Source: Bacteroidota bacterium | Lineage (GTDB): Bacteria > Bacteroidota > Bacteroidia > NS11-12g > UBA955 | Direction of reading: 5' to 3' | Assembly: GCA_963169345.1 (NCBI GenBank) | Contig: CAUJCT010000056.1 | Coordinates: 100,446 to 164,445, forward strand | Length of the DNA: 64,000 nt | Part shown: positions 51,178 through 60,284 of the stretch, piece by piece | How positions within the stretch are numbered: position 1 is the stretch's first letter | How the letters are laid out: each line of letters opens with the position of its first letter | Made by a program: the position numbers and the translations under genes | The notes under the pieces: model-generated | The model's input: only the letters and a program-made list of their open reading frames with translations | Databases searched by the model: none | What the model was told of the DNA's origin: nothing

Positions 51178-53148
51178 TTAGAACAACCTCAGGCCAAACT
51201 GCCAGCCGGTCCATACATTTTGTGCGTATCTGTCTTTATATGACCAGATAACATTTGGCGCCATGGTAGAAAATCTGGTTTCATACCTCGGGTCAAGTGT
51301 GTCATTGATCATGTGATTGATAGAAACACCACCAAAAATTGCAAAACCTTTAAAGAATCTAATTTCTAATCCGGTGTTTAATCTACTGTGCAGATTCAAA
51401 TGGTCTGACCTGAAATTAAAGGTCATGTGTTGGGCGCCAATATCGCTTGTCCAGTAAAACACTTTCGACAATTTTGCTCTGTATCCGATTCCAAATCCAT
51501 AAGTCATCAATGTACCGGTGTCTCTCATAGGCCATTGTGTACTTGCGCTGATAATACTGTAAAATTTGCCAGAACCTGATCTATAGGCAAGTCCATATTG
51601 CTCAAGTTCATTTGTACTAAACTCCAGCTGATGAATTCCGTTTTTTATAAAATTGACTATACCTAAAGCTATACCATCCGAACTATCTGCAATATTTATT
51701 ACACCAATTTGAAACCCTCTCACTTTTCGGGCAATGTTAATAAATCCTGCCATCTGCCCTCCGTCTATTTCTCTGGCAATATTTATAAATCCTGCCATTT
51801 GCACACCTCTTGCATATCCATTGATGATATTAGCAAAACCTGCAGCCTGAACGCCATCTAAGCTGCCTCTGTTAATATTCATAAATCCTGCAGCCTGCAT
51901 ACCTCGCGAATCGAAATGATTGTAATTGTAAAAACCTGCACCTTGAAAAGCTTCGACATTGCCCAGATTGTGATTAAAAAAACCTGCAAATTGTGCGCCT
52001 TTGGTATTGCCTCCCACGATGTTTCCTATTCCAGAAAACTGCGCACCATGCATGTCTTGTCTCAGAAAATTTAAAATACCTCCAAACTCAGCCCCATCCA
52101 AAGCACCATTGTAACCTATCAGAGTATTAAATGAAAACTTATTTTTAACTAATCCACTCAATGAACCGTTAGTTCCAATCGGTGGAACAAAAGTTACTTG
52201 CCAGTCTCTCTCAAACGAATCTCGGATATTGCTGTTGATGACATCATGATAAGCGCCAATCATCCATTTCCCAAGTTTCGTATCCTCAACTTTTACTTTC
52301 TTCATCGTATCCAACTCTTCCAATTTAGCCTTAGCTTCATTAATAATTTCCAAAATCTTCGCTTGAGCTAATTCCATTGTATGTACTATTACAGAGTCGC
52401 GCTGTTCCTGACTCATACTGTCTAATGGAATACTATCAGTGGGAAAACTATCTGTTACCAAAGGTGGTATTTCAATTGATAATTCAGAAGTAGTATCCTC
52501 TGTACTAGCCATAACAACCTGCTCTTCCTTCATTACAGGTCTTAAGCTGCATTCAAACTCTAAAACGCCATTATTTGCATACGACATTGTGATAAATGTA
52601 TCTACATATCCCTCTTTCCTGATCTGCAATTCAAACTCAGGTGTTTTGGATACGAGCTTCAACTTATAGTACCCAAAATCTCCACTGATCGTATTGGATA
52701 AAGATGGTTTATGATAGATACTTACTTCACTTAATCCATTTCCGGTTTCGGCATCTTTAAAATAGCCTGCCACTATCACTTCATACCGCTCCGTTTTCCT
52801 GGCATTTTCTTCACTCCTGCTTTGTTTGGGAACAATTTTCTTCTGTAAAACCAAATGATTGCCGAACTGCTTATATGTTAATTCGTGATTAAACAACTCA
52901 TCTAATACTTCCTTTACAGTGCGGTTATCAGCCTGAATGCTCACTATCTTATTCACCTTAACCAGGGAAGCATTGTATGAAAATGTAAATTTCGCTTTGT
53001 CTGAAATAGTGTTTAACACATATCCCAATGACTGATTGCTGATTCTGATGCTGATTTTCCTTTCTAAAATTGGAACGGTATTTTGAGCCTCTATCCAACC
53101 ATGAAATGATATCAATGATATCAATAATATCAATAATCTAAATTTCAT
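51178..53148 (-). CDS. STN-domain outer-membrane protein with LA_2272-type surface repeats
   Basis: Exported 656-residue protein. Order: signal peptide (1-22), an STN domain (about 28-105; ISIRISNQSLGYVLNTIS, FSYNASLV, VKEVLDELF), a CarboxypepD-like beta-sandwich (about 125-210), a charged coiled-coil stretch (about 250-280), then about ten repeats of roughly 20 residues with consensus G-x-Q-x-A-G-F-x-N-I (about 345-500), and a beta-strand-rich end closing in GWQFGLRLF, as in outer-membrane barrels. It has no TonB plug. The start at ATG 53148 overlaps the FecR stop (ATGA). It takes the place that a TonB transducer normally has beside ECF/FecR. Confidence 0.85.
   Translation of the reverse strand: MKFRLLILLISLISFHGWIEAQNTVPILERKISIRISNQSLGYVLNTISDKAKFTFSYNASLVKVNKIVSIQADNRTVKEVLDELFNHELTYKQFGNHLVLQKKIVPKQSRSEENARKTERYEVIVAGYFKDAETGNGLSEVSIYHKPSLSNTISGDFGYYKLKLVSKTPEFELQIRKEGYVDTFITMSYANNGVLEFECSLRPVMKEEQVVMASTEDTTSELSIEIPPLVTDSFPTDSIPLDSMSQEQRDSVIVHTMELAQAKILEIINEAKAKLEELDTMKKVKVEDTKLGKWMIGAYHDVINSNIRDSFERDWQVTFVPPIGTNGSLSGLVKNKFSFNTLIGYNGALDGAEFGGILNFLRQDMHGAQFSGIGNIVGGNTKGAQFAGFFNHNLGNVEAFQGAGFYNYNHFDSRGMQAAGFMNINRGSLDGVQAAGFANIINGYARGVQMAGFINIAREIDGGQMAGFINIARKVRGFQIGVINIADSSDGIALGIVNFIKNGIHQLEFSTNELEQYGLAYRSGSGKFYSIISASTQWPMRDTGTLMTYGFGIGYRAKLSKVFYWTSDIGAQHMTFNFRSDHLNLHSRLNTGLEIRFFKGFAIFGGVSINHMINDTLDPRYETRFSTMAPNVIWSYKDRYAQNVWTGWQFGLRLF
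53106..53137. repeat. Nine-base tandem repeat inside the STN protein's signal peptide
   Basis: Three full units (ATGATATCA, ATGATATCA, ATAATATCA) and a partial fourth. They code the hydrophobic core of the signal peptide (residues 4-14). Slippage would change its length by three residues without a frameshift. Confidence 0.6.
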
Positions 53149-54125
53149 GGCTGACAAACACCTCCTTCCAAACGGTATTTTAATCCATCCTCAGAAACTG
53201 AAAGTTTAGAATTAACTGTGAACGCGATAGCTTCCAGAATCTGTTTCATACCTTCATTTAGATTGAATTTTCCTGAGATTCTGCAATCCATAATTGAAGG
53301 ATCAACTTCAATTTTAGCTCTGTCGCTATACCTAGCAAGATCCCCTATGATATTAGACAATATCTCGTTGTCATACTTTAAGATTCCTGTAGCATAAGCG
53401 AAACTATTGTCGTTATCACCTTCAAGAGTACTTATGGTTTTACTACTTTCATCATAACTGGCTTTCATACCTTTAGTAAGAATCTTTTCACCATCCGGTG
53501 TGTTAAATTTTACTTTACCTTCACTGACAGAAACAGTTGTTTTTTTGCCTTCATGATATATCTCAAACTGAGTACCTAAAACAGTTACAAGTGTTTGACC
53601 ACATTGTATTTCAAATTGTCTGAGAGTATCTCTGGCTATGGCAAAGAATGCTCTGCCCGACTTCATGGTTACCCTTCTCTTGTTTTTATCAAATGATTCA
53701 GGATAATTTATCTGACCTTTCATTAAGGTAATGGTCGACCCATCTTTAAGATTAATCTCCACCTTTTGCGCTTCTCCTGCTACTGCAGTCATCCATTGAG
53801 CAGTATCAACTTTTGGCTGATACAACCAGAATGCAATTCCAACAAATAAAAGTATTGAAGCAGCTACAGCCATCCATGGTTTAAAAAATGATATCACTTT
53901 AACTTCAGATTTTCCCTGAATTTTAGTGTTCACTTTATCCCAGGCCGTATTTATATTCAGCTTTGGTTGTTGATTCAATTCAGTAGAATGTTGCCAAAGC
54001 TGGGCAATCTCATTGAATTGCTTTTCATTTGCTTCAGATGCCTTTCGCCAGTTGTCAAGCATAATTATCTCATGCTGTTCAGCTTCACCTGCCAAATATT
54101 TTACTATGATGTCTTCACTTACCAT
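53145..54125 (-). CDS. FecR-family anti-sigma factor
   Basis: Single-pass inner-membrane regulator of 326 residues that holds the ECF sigma factor and receives a signal from the periplasm. The N-terminal cytoplasmic part (about 1-80) has YLAGEAEQHEIIMLDNWRKA. The membrane helix is near 85-104 (PWMAVAASILLFVGIAFWLY). The periplasmic FecR domain follows (NLKDGSTITLMKGQINYPESF, RQFEIQCGQTLVTVLGTQF) and the DUF4974 domain closes the protein (DNEILSNIIGDLARYS). It overlaps sigma by 7 bases and the STN gene by 4. Confidence 0.95.
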   Translation of the reverse strand: MVSEDIIVKYLAGEAEQHEIIMLDNWRKASEANEKQFNEIAQLWQHSTELNQQPKLNINTAWDKVNTKIQGKSEVKVISFFKPWMAVAASILLFVGIAFWLYQPKVDTAQWMTAVAGEAQKVEINLKDGSTITLMKGQINYPESFDKNKRRVTMKSGRAFFAIARDTLRQFEIQCGQTLVTVLGTQFEIYHEGKKTTVSVSEGKVKFNTPDGEKILTKGMKASYDESSKTISTLEGDNDNSFAYATGILKYDNEILSNIIGDLARYSDRAKIEVDPSIMDCRISGKFNLNEGMKQILEAIAFTVNSKLSVSEDGLKYRLEGGVCQP

Positions 54126-54673
54126 GGAAAGTTTTCAATTAAAATGTGAATGACTATGAGAATTGCTCCAAGATAATCTGCCAGATTCATGCGCATTAAC
54201 TTTAAGGCTTTTCCCATTTGATTTTCTACAGTCTTGACAGAAATGCCGAGTATGTCTGCAATTTCCTTGTACTTGAGTTGTCTGAATCTGCTCATCCTGA
54301 AAATTATACCGCATTGCTCCGGTAACTTCTGTATGGCATCTTCAATCTTTCTCTCCAGCTCTCTCACCTGACTTTCTGAAGACATCTCACTGATTGGCTC
54401 TTCTGTACTTTGCATATGGATGTATTTGTCTTTTACCTTTCTGTGTTTAATTTCATTAAGTGAGGCATTGTATACCGCTCTGTACAGATAGGACTTCACC
54501 GAGCCATCAACAGTTGCAAGAGCATCTTTTTCCCATACTTTGACAAATGTCGCCTGGACAACCTCCTCAGCGGAGTCCATATCCTTCAGCCACATATTGG
54601 CATAGTAACACAGCCCCTCATAATATTCTTTGAATATCAGTTCGAAACTGCTAACCGATGCTGTTGTTCCCAT
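54119..54673 (-). CDS. ECF-type RNA polymerase sigma factor (FecI-like)
   Basis: Sigma-70 family factor of 184 residues. Region 2 (about 10-75) contains FKEYYEGLCYYANMWLKD, EVVQATFVKVWE and the typical loop; region 4 (about 115-170) contains LPEQCGIIFRMSR, YKEIADILGISVKTVENQM and KALKLMRM. It is the first gene of the sigma/FecR/STN trio, with TATATTTG at 54693-54700, 19 bp upstream. The short hydrophobic C-terminal extension (ILIVIHILIENF) after region 4 is longer than usual; it may just reflect the overlap with fecR. Confidence 0.94.
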   Translation of the reverse strand: MGTTASVSSFELIFKEYYEGLCYYANMWLKDMDSAEEVVQATFVKVWEKDALATVDGSVKSYLYRAVYNASLNEIKHRKVKDKYIHMQSTEEPISEMSSESQVRELERKIEDAIQKLPEQCGIIFRMSRFRQLKYKEIADILGISVKTVENQMGKALKLMRMNLADYLGAILIVIHILIENFPW

Positions 54674-54692
54674 TTAATCCTGTTTTCTGTCA

Positions 54693-54700
54693 CAAATATA
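54693..54700 (-). promoter_or_regulatory. -7 promoter box TATATTTG of the ECF sigma operon
   Basis: Exact TAnnTTTG match in the 49 bp between the DUF2807 gene and the sigma gene, leaving 19 bases to the ATG. No -33 TTTG at the right distance. Confidence 0.45.
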
Positions 54701-54722
54701 CTTCTATACATTGTTCACCCGA

Positions 54723-55454
54723 TTATTTTATTGGAATCAGTTTTCCGCTACCTGAAATATGCATACTGATGGTAGGAGTGCCTCTGTAATGAATATTACC
54801 ACTCCCCGAAATATGTGCATCCAGTGACCCTAAGGCATGAATAAACTCATCGCCCGATCCGCTGATTGTAGCATCAACATCTTGTACTTTTAACCACTCT
54901 GCATAAATATTACCCGAGCCACTGATGTTGTATTTTGCACTGTTACAATTGCTGCTGCCCGAGTTCCTGATACTGCCAGATCCACTTACTGTAGCATTAA
55001 AACTGTTGAAAACACTACCTCTGTAAGATATATTTCCTGATCCGCTGATATTGGTGCTTAAATCTGTAGCTGAAAACTCGTCTATACAATTCATATCTCC
55101 GCTGCCGCTTAAATCCATCTGACTTAAATAAGGCATATAAACTTTTATTGTTACAGGATCATGCCTCTTTAAAACTGTGCTTCTTTGCAACTCTATTCTC
55201 AAAGTATTGCCACTTTTACGTGTATCAATGACATTAAGTACGTTTTGCTGTCCGTATAACTCCACTCTAAATGCGCTGTCTCTGTATATTTCTACATTCG
55301 CACTCACACATAAGGCCACTCCTGTACAGTTACCCGGATATCTGACATTGGTTACACTTGGTCCGCTGCCCTTCACAAAATACCTGTCGTCATCGCATGA
55401 ACTTAGAAAAATTAATCCGATTAATAAACCTGTTATAAATACTGTATGTTTCAT
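54723..55454 (-). CDS. DUF2807 (head-GIN) lipoprotein
   Basis: Envelope lipoprotein of 243 residues and unknown function. The lipobox Cys is Cys20 (LSSC), followed by an acidic stretch CDDDRYFVKGSG. The body is a beta-solenoid of DUF2807 type: SGSG is repeated at each turn (MDLSGSGDM, NISGSGNI, TVSGSGSI, NISGSGNI, TISGSGD, HISGSGNI, HISGSGKL). Such head-GIN proteins are frequent in Bacteroidota and often lie beside regulators. It starts 20 bp after the TonB receptor and ends 49 bp before the sigma gene, and may belong to the same locus. Confidence 0.9.
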   Translation of the reverse strand: MKHTVFITGLLIGLIFLSSCDDDRYFVKGSGPSVTNVRYPGNCTGVALCVSANVEIYRDSAFRVELYGQQNVLNVIDTRKSGNTLRIELQRSTVLKRHDPVTIKVYMPYLSQMDLSGSGDMNCIDEFSATDLSTNISGSGNISYRGSVFNSFNATVSGSGSIRNSGSSNCNSAKYNISGSGNIYAEWLKVQDVDATISGSGDEFIHALGSLDAHISGSGNIHYRGTPTISMHISGSGKLIPIK

Positions 55455-55474
55455 ATTGCTATTTTTTATTTAAT

Positions 55475-57820
55475 TTAAAATTCTATTTTATAACTCAATA
55501 CCGGAATCAATGGAGTCTGATACCATATCTTTGTTGTTTCAGTTGTTACATCAAAATAAGTTCCACCAACATTCTTCCTGTTTGTCAAATTTTGTATATC
55601 CAAACTCCAGATGCTATTGTATCTTTTATGGTTGATTCTGTAACTCACTTTAAAATCTGTTCTGAAGTAGTCGGATAATTGTTGTGAATAAGCTTTAGAC
55701 TCATCTTCAATCGCTAAGTTATATTGTCTTGATTTTTCTAAATCAATTGGAGTCTGCCAAAACCCGCCATACCACACAGTCTTAAAGTTTAAACCCAACA
55801 ATTTCTTATCGCCTGCCAGCTTGATTTCTTTACCTGCAGTTATGGTCATTGCATGTCTTCCATTGAACCTCGTATTGAACCATTTTCCGGCTTTATTGGT
55901 ATATTGACTGTTGTATATTGAAGCAGATAAAAGATAATAATAACCCTTGCTCAAAAATCTCTCAGCAGTTAGTTCAAGTCCATAATTCTCGCCTTTTCCA
56001 GTATTCTCAAGCGGTAATATGACCGGCCCGAAACTGTTGTTAAGTAGCGAATAACTGCTATTGATATCCTGATTCACCGGTATATTGAAAAGTGACTGGT
56101 AATAAGTCTCCAATTTGAATCTTGTATTAGTATTCAAAGTATATTCATAACCTAAAACATAATGGTGTGCTTTACTCATACCCAGATTGCGGTTAGGAAA
56201 CACTCTTGTTCCAGCACCATCTTTGTATTCGGCAAAATATACTGCCGGCATTTGTAACTGACTGTGCAAACCATAACCCATACTTAAGGTATGCTTAGGC
56301 TTTATCTCATATCTCGCTGAAATTCTCGGTTCAACAGAATATGATTTGTTCAACATCAGATACATGCTATGCAGGCCCACAAATACTTGCCATTTAGAAC
56401 CTAACTTCATTTTCATTTGGGCATAAGCCTGTGCATAATCTGTTGTACCACTATTGTCAAGTCGGTTGACTAAATGCTTTAAGCTATCCAATTCCTTATT
56501 CTCGGCTGAATATATCCAGTGATTCAAAATGAGCCCGGCTCTTAATTGCGTATTTGGATTGAATTTATGATTGATGCTGCTGTGTAATGCAATCTTTTGA
56601 TTGGATAAAGCATTCCTCCAGTGTGTATAGGTATTGACGTAGTCATTTTCATAATATTCTCCTCTGTCCTTAATCGTGTTAATTGAGTATAATAGTACAT
56701 TTCGAAAGCTGGTGGATTTACCAAGCATGGTCGTATGTGTTAGTCCTGATGCTGCAGTATTAGTAGTATAAATGAAATTATATCTGTCAAACATAGTCTT
56801 CCACTTTGCAGAATCTTTCACTGCATTCTGATATTGATTGGATAAGCCAGCAAATCCAAAAACACTAAATGTACCTAACTTGCTTTTTGGAAAAACCAGG
56901 TTATAGGATAAATCCTGAAACAGAGTTGCACTGCCTGTAATATTCACACCCATCTTCTGAATCAGCCCTAAGGTCGAATACCTGTAATTAACCAGATAAC
57001 TGCCGCCTTTTTTTGATAAAGGACCTTCAGTTGCAAAGTCTATGCCCAGGAACCCTGCCTGTAAAGTATATTCTCTTTTCTTTGAATTGCCTTTTCTCAG
57101 TTTTAAATCAAAAACACCACTCAAGGCATTGCCATACTCTGCCGGAAAAGCTCCGGTCATAAAATCTGAATTACCCAATAATTGAGCACTTAAGATAGAG
57201 ATACCTCCACCCGAGCCATTAAAACTTGAAAAATGGTTAGGACCCGGAATATCTATACCTTCCATTCTCCAAAGCATTCCTGATGGAGCATTCCCTCTGA
57301 TGACAATGGTATTGTTGCCATCATCTGCACCAATTACACCTGCAAATGATGTAGCCATACGAGCAGGATCGTTTATGGCCGCGGCAAATTTTTGAGTTTC
57401 ATCTACCGAAAATGTTCGGGCACTCACCACAGAAAAGTCATTCATAGGTTTGGTTTTATTTACCTTAGAACGCACTTTTGAAGCTGAGAATGTATTGACT
57501 TTTTCCTCCATCTGAATATTTAAAACCAATTCTTTTCCGCTGTTCAGCAATACATCCCATAAGGTAATTTCACCATATCTGGCATGAAATGCTGTTATTT
57601 TGTGGCGTCCAACCAATACTAAATTGATTTCGAACATCCCATTGATATCTGTTGTATCGCAATAAGCCGAATCTCCGTCAACTGTCACCCTGACGCCTTC
57701 AATTCCTTGCATCAAAACTTTATCACTGACTGTTCCCCTAATAGTTTGTCGGTAAGCCTGTGATTTGAGCGAGAAAAGACTCCCCAAAGCCAGTATTAAC
57801 AATGTATTTTGTAGTTTCAT
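55475..57820 (-). CDS. TonB-dependent receptor with CarboxypepD-like N-terminal domain
   Basis: Outer-membrane receptor of 781 residues. Signal peptide 1-22 (SQAYRQ). A CarboxypepD_reg-like domain covers about 25-110 (IRGTVSDKVLMQGIEGVRVTV, CDTTDINGMFEI). The plug covers about 130-250, with ARMATSFAGVIGADDGNNTIVIRGN, and the barrel fills the rest, ending IPVLSYKIEF with the terminal Phe. No STN domain is present in this receptor; STN is found instead in the separate protein at 51178-53148. Substrate unknown. Confidence 0.93.
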   Translation of the reverse strand: MKLQNTLLILALGSLFSLKSQAYRQTIRGTVSDKVLMQGIEGVRVTVDGDSAYCDTTDINGMFEINLVLVGRHKITAFHARYGEITLWDVLLNSGKELVLNIQMEEKVNTFSASKVRSKVNKTKPMNDFSVVSARTFSVDETQKFAAAINDPARMATSFAGVIGADDGNNTIVIRGNAPSGMLWRMEGIDIPGPNHFSSFNGSGGGISILSAQLLGNSDFMTGAFPAEYGNALSGVFDLKLRKGNSKKREYTLQAGFLGIDFATEGPLSKKGGSYLVNYRYSTLGLIQKMGVNITGSATLFQDLSYNLVFPKSKLGTFSVFGFAGLSNQYQNAVKDSAKWKTMFDRYNFIYTTNTAASGLTHTTMLGKSTSFRNVLLYSINTIKDRGEYYENDYVNTYTHWRNALSNQKIALHSSINHKFNPNTQLRAGLILNHWIYSAENKELDSLKHLVNRLDNSGTTDYAQAYAQMKMKLGSKWQVFVGLHSMYLMLNKSYSVEPRISARYEIKPKHTLSMGYGLHSQLQMPAVYFAEYKDGAGTRVFPNRNLGMSKAHHYVLGYEYTLNTNTRFKLETYYQSLFNIPVNQDINSSYSLLNNSFGPVILPLENTGKGENYGLELTAERFLSKGYYYLLSASIYNSQYTNKAGKWFNTRFNGRHAMTITAGKEIKLAGDKKLLGLNFKTVWYGGFWQTPIDLEKSRQYNLAIEDESKAYSQQLSDYFRTDFKVSYRINHKRYNSIWSLDIQNLTNRKNVGGTYFDVTTETTKIWYQTPLIPVLSYKIEF

Positions 57821-57923
57821 CAGTTATAGGACACCCAAACCAACTTATACCCCTACGTACATTTTAAAAAAAAGTAATTTAATTTGAAAGTATCTATTAT
57901 ACTTGCCAGTTACTATAGATTAC

Positions 57924-58628
57924 ATGGAAATTAAAAGTAATGTTAAAAGAGGTAAAAGTGCCATTTTGTTTATTTGGGTACTGCTAATTCTCCACTTTTT
58001 CTCTTTGTTCTTTTTATATCATCATTACTTATTAGTATCGGAATATAAAAATGCCCTATCTATAGATATAGGTTTATTTACTATGAGTGACTTTAAATTA
58101 GCCATAGTCCGACTTCTGGCCTTTATAGCCTCCATAATTTCCATTATCCTGTTTTTAAGATGGTTTCGAAGAGCTTATTACAACCTGGAACAAATGAATC
58201 AAAATCTGGAATACAACAACTCTGAAGCACTTTGGTCCTGGTTCATTCCATTTGTCAATTTTTTCAGGCCATTCCAAATTATGAAGGAACTATATTCTGA
58301 AAGTAAAAAGATACTTCATGTCCACAATCATCCTGCCTCTAAAAAACTAAATACAATTATTTTAATCATTTGGTGGTCGCTGAGTTTACTGGCAGCCATT
58401 GCCACTTTTGTTCAAATGCAGAAATATGGAAATATTATTGAACTCAATATAAATACAATTGAAAGCTTAACAATTAGTGGAATGGCATTGGATATTATTG
58501 GCATTCCCAATTGTATTGTCACATTAATTGTCCTTTATAAATATACCAAAATCGAACCTGTTCTTCGCGACATACACCTTAGTTCCGGAGGATCAGATTA
58601 TGAAATTTCTAAACACTTAATCTCATAA
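57924..58628 (+). CDS. DUF4328 membrane protein
   Basis: Inner-membrane protein of 234 residues and unknown function. About six hydrophobic helices: near 14-35, 65-85, 140-160 and 180-205 are clearest. The DUF4328 pattern includes the central FRRAYYNLEQMNQNLEYN and LWSWFIPFVNFFRPFQIMKELY, which is the family's best conserved block. ATG 57924 is chosen over the TTG at 57903. It is convergent with the M1 peptidase, overlapping it by 6 bases. Confidence 0.87.
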   Translation: MEIKSNVKRGKSAILFIWVLLILHFFSLFFLYHHYLLVSEYKNALSIDIGLFTMSDFKLAIVRLLAFIASIISIILFLRWFRRAYYNLEQMNQNLEYNNSEALWSWFIPFVNFFRPFQIMKELYSESKKILHVHNHPASKKLNTIILIIWWSLSLLAAIATFVQMQKYGNIIELNINTIESLTISGMALDIIGIPNCIVTLIVLYKYTKIEPVLRDIHLSSGGSDYEISKHLIS

Positions 58629-60221
58629 TTCTATTTCGACCTTTATCAGATATAAAGACTCTAGACGCTTAAAATCAAAAATACTTAGCTTCCCATCTAA
58701 TGCCAGTCGTCTTGGTTTTGAATCTGCCTGTAATATTCTGTCAGGTGACAATTTTAAGTTCAGTTGAAAATTAGTTTCCACTTTACTTAAGTACCATTCT
58801 ATATAAGACTCGCTCACACTTTTGCCCATCTTTACATGCAAAACAGGTAACTTAGTACCATATAAATACTGCTTCCAGAATGGCTCCAGGTTCAATCCAC
58901 TCGCTTTGTTGATATAGTTCGTTACATCTTCAGTCCTGATGATTTTATGCCTGAATGTACTGCCAATACCATACAGAATATCCATCCAGATACTGTCATT
59001 GCCAATATGGTTTCTCAATGTGTGCAAGACCCAGGAACCCTTGTAATATATATCATTGTCTTTCCTATGATGCAAGTCTATATTTCTTGTTCCTTGTATA
59101 GGATATTTCGATACTATCAGTTTTCTCTGCATATTGAGATAACTAATGGCGCTATCTATTCCTTGTGTATATTCCACAAATAAGGCCTCCGAATAAGTTG
59201 TAAAACTTTCGTGAATCCACATATCTGCTGGGTCTGATGCTGTAATACTATTGGCAAACCACTCATGACCGCTCTCGTGAACAATGATAAAATCAAATCC
59301 GAACTTGTTGAATTTGTAATTATTTCCATAAGCAATACAACTCTGATGTTCCATTCCCCAATATGGAGTCTCAACCAATTTATATCCATCGCTGTAAAAT
59401 GGATATGGCCCAAAAAAATGTTCAAATACCCTCAGCATTGTATCAGTCTCTCTAAAATGTTTAATTGCTTTAGAGGCATTATAGGCTAATACATAATAGT
59501 CGAGACTCAATGCGCCTTCCTTCCCATTATATACATCCTTTATATGAGCATACTTACCAATATTGATTGAAATGTTATAGTGATTAATTGTATTACTGGT
59601 TCTCCAGTGATACACCACCATACTGTCAGAAATACTGGTATTGCCCATCAGCCGGCCATTAGAAACACCCATCAAACCTTTTGGAACTCCCAAATGCATA
59701 TCCAGTGAGTCGGGTTCATCATTCCAGTGGTCTTTGCAAGGCAACCAGATGGATGCTCCCTTACTCTCACATGCCAGACCTATCCAATCGTTGCCATCTT
59801 TATCCTTACTCCACACAAATCCGCCTTGCCAGGGTGCTTTTTTAGCGACCTCAGGCTGCCCCATAAAACTCACCTTGAATTTAATTACTTCGCCTTTCTT
59901 GTAATTTCTGCCTAGTTCAATAAGTACTGCTCTTCCTTTTCGGTAATACTTTAAATCATGACCATTTTGTAACTTAATTTCAGAAATCTTCATCTTCTGA
60001 ACGTAATCAATTTGAATCATCCGACTTTCTTCTACAAAGACTGCCTGTATTGTATTGCTTCCATTTATCGACTTAGAAACTGGGTGCACATTCACTGCAA
60101 TTGAATAATGCTTAACATCAAAACAAGTTCTTTGCTTGCCTAATTTACCCAATTGCTTGTCATCTGCTTTTAAGATTGAAATCAGACTTAAAAAGCTAAA
60201 TAAAATCAGGCTGTTTTTCAT
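58623..60221 (-). CDS. M1-family zinc metallopeptidase (short form)
   Basis: Exported aminopeptidase-type enzyme of 532 residues. A signal peptide covers 1-19 (ILKAD). The N-terminal beta-saddle domain reaches about 225. The exopeptidase motif region is YWGMEHQSCIAYG (GxMEN variant), followed by the zinc site HESGH (His315, His319) and Glu338 in WIHESF: HExxH-x18-E. The catalytic Tyr lies in the C-terminal part. The C-terminal helical domain of large M1 enzymes (about 850 residues) is absent, as in other Bacteroidota short forms. Substrate: N-terminal residues of peptides in the periplasm or outside. Confidence 0.93.
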   Translation of the reverse strand: MKNSLILFSFLSLISILKADDKQLGKLGKQRTCFDVKHYSIAVNVHPVSKSINGSNTIQAVFVEESRMIQIDYVQKMKISEIKLQNGHDLKYYRKGRAVLIELGRNYKKGEVIKFKVSFMGQPEVAKKAPWQGGFVWSKDKDGNDWIGLACESKGASIWLPCKDHWNDEPDSLDMHLGVPKGLMGVSNGRLMGNTSISDSMVVYHWRTSNTINHYNISINIGKYAHIKDVYNGKEGALSLDYYVLAYNASKAIKHFRETDTMLRVFEHFFGPYPFYSDGYKLVETPYWGMEHQSCIAYGNNYKFNKFGFDFIIVHESGHEWFANSITASDPADMWIHESFTTYSEALFVEYTQGIDSAISYLNMQRKLIVSKYPIQGTRNIDLHHRKDNDIYYKGSWVLHTLRNHIGNDSIWMDILYGIGSTFRHKIIRTEDVTNYINKASGLNLEPFWKQYLYGTKLPVLHVKMGKSVSESYIEWYLSKVETNFQLNLKLSPDRILQADSKPRRLALDGKLSIFDFKRLESLYLIKVEIEL

Positions 60222-60284
60222 GAAACAAAAATCAAGGATAAATCCTTTATAAACAATACTGTAAAATTGTGAAGATAATCTGCC

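Noticed and set aside
51178..53148. TonB-dependent transducer next to FecR
   Set aside because: There is no plug domain and the barrel part is too small; the STN domain alone caused the first impression.
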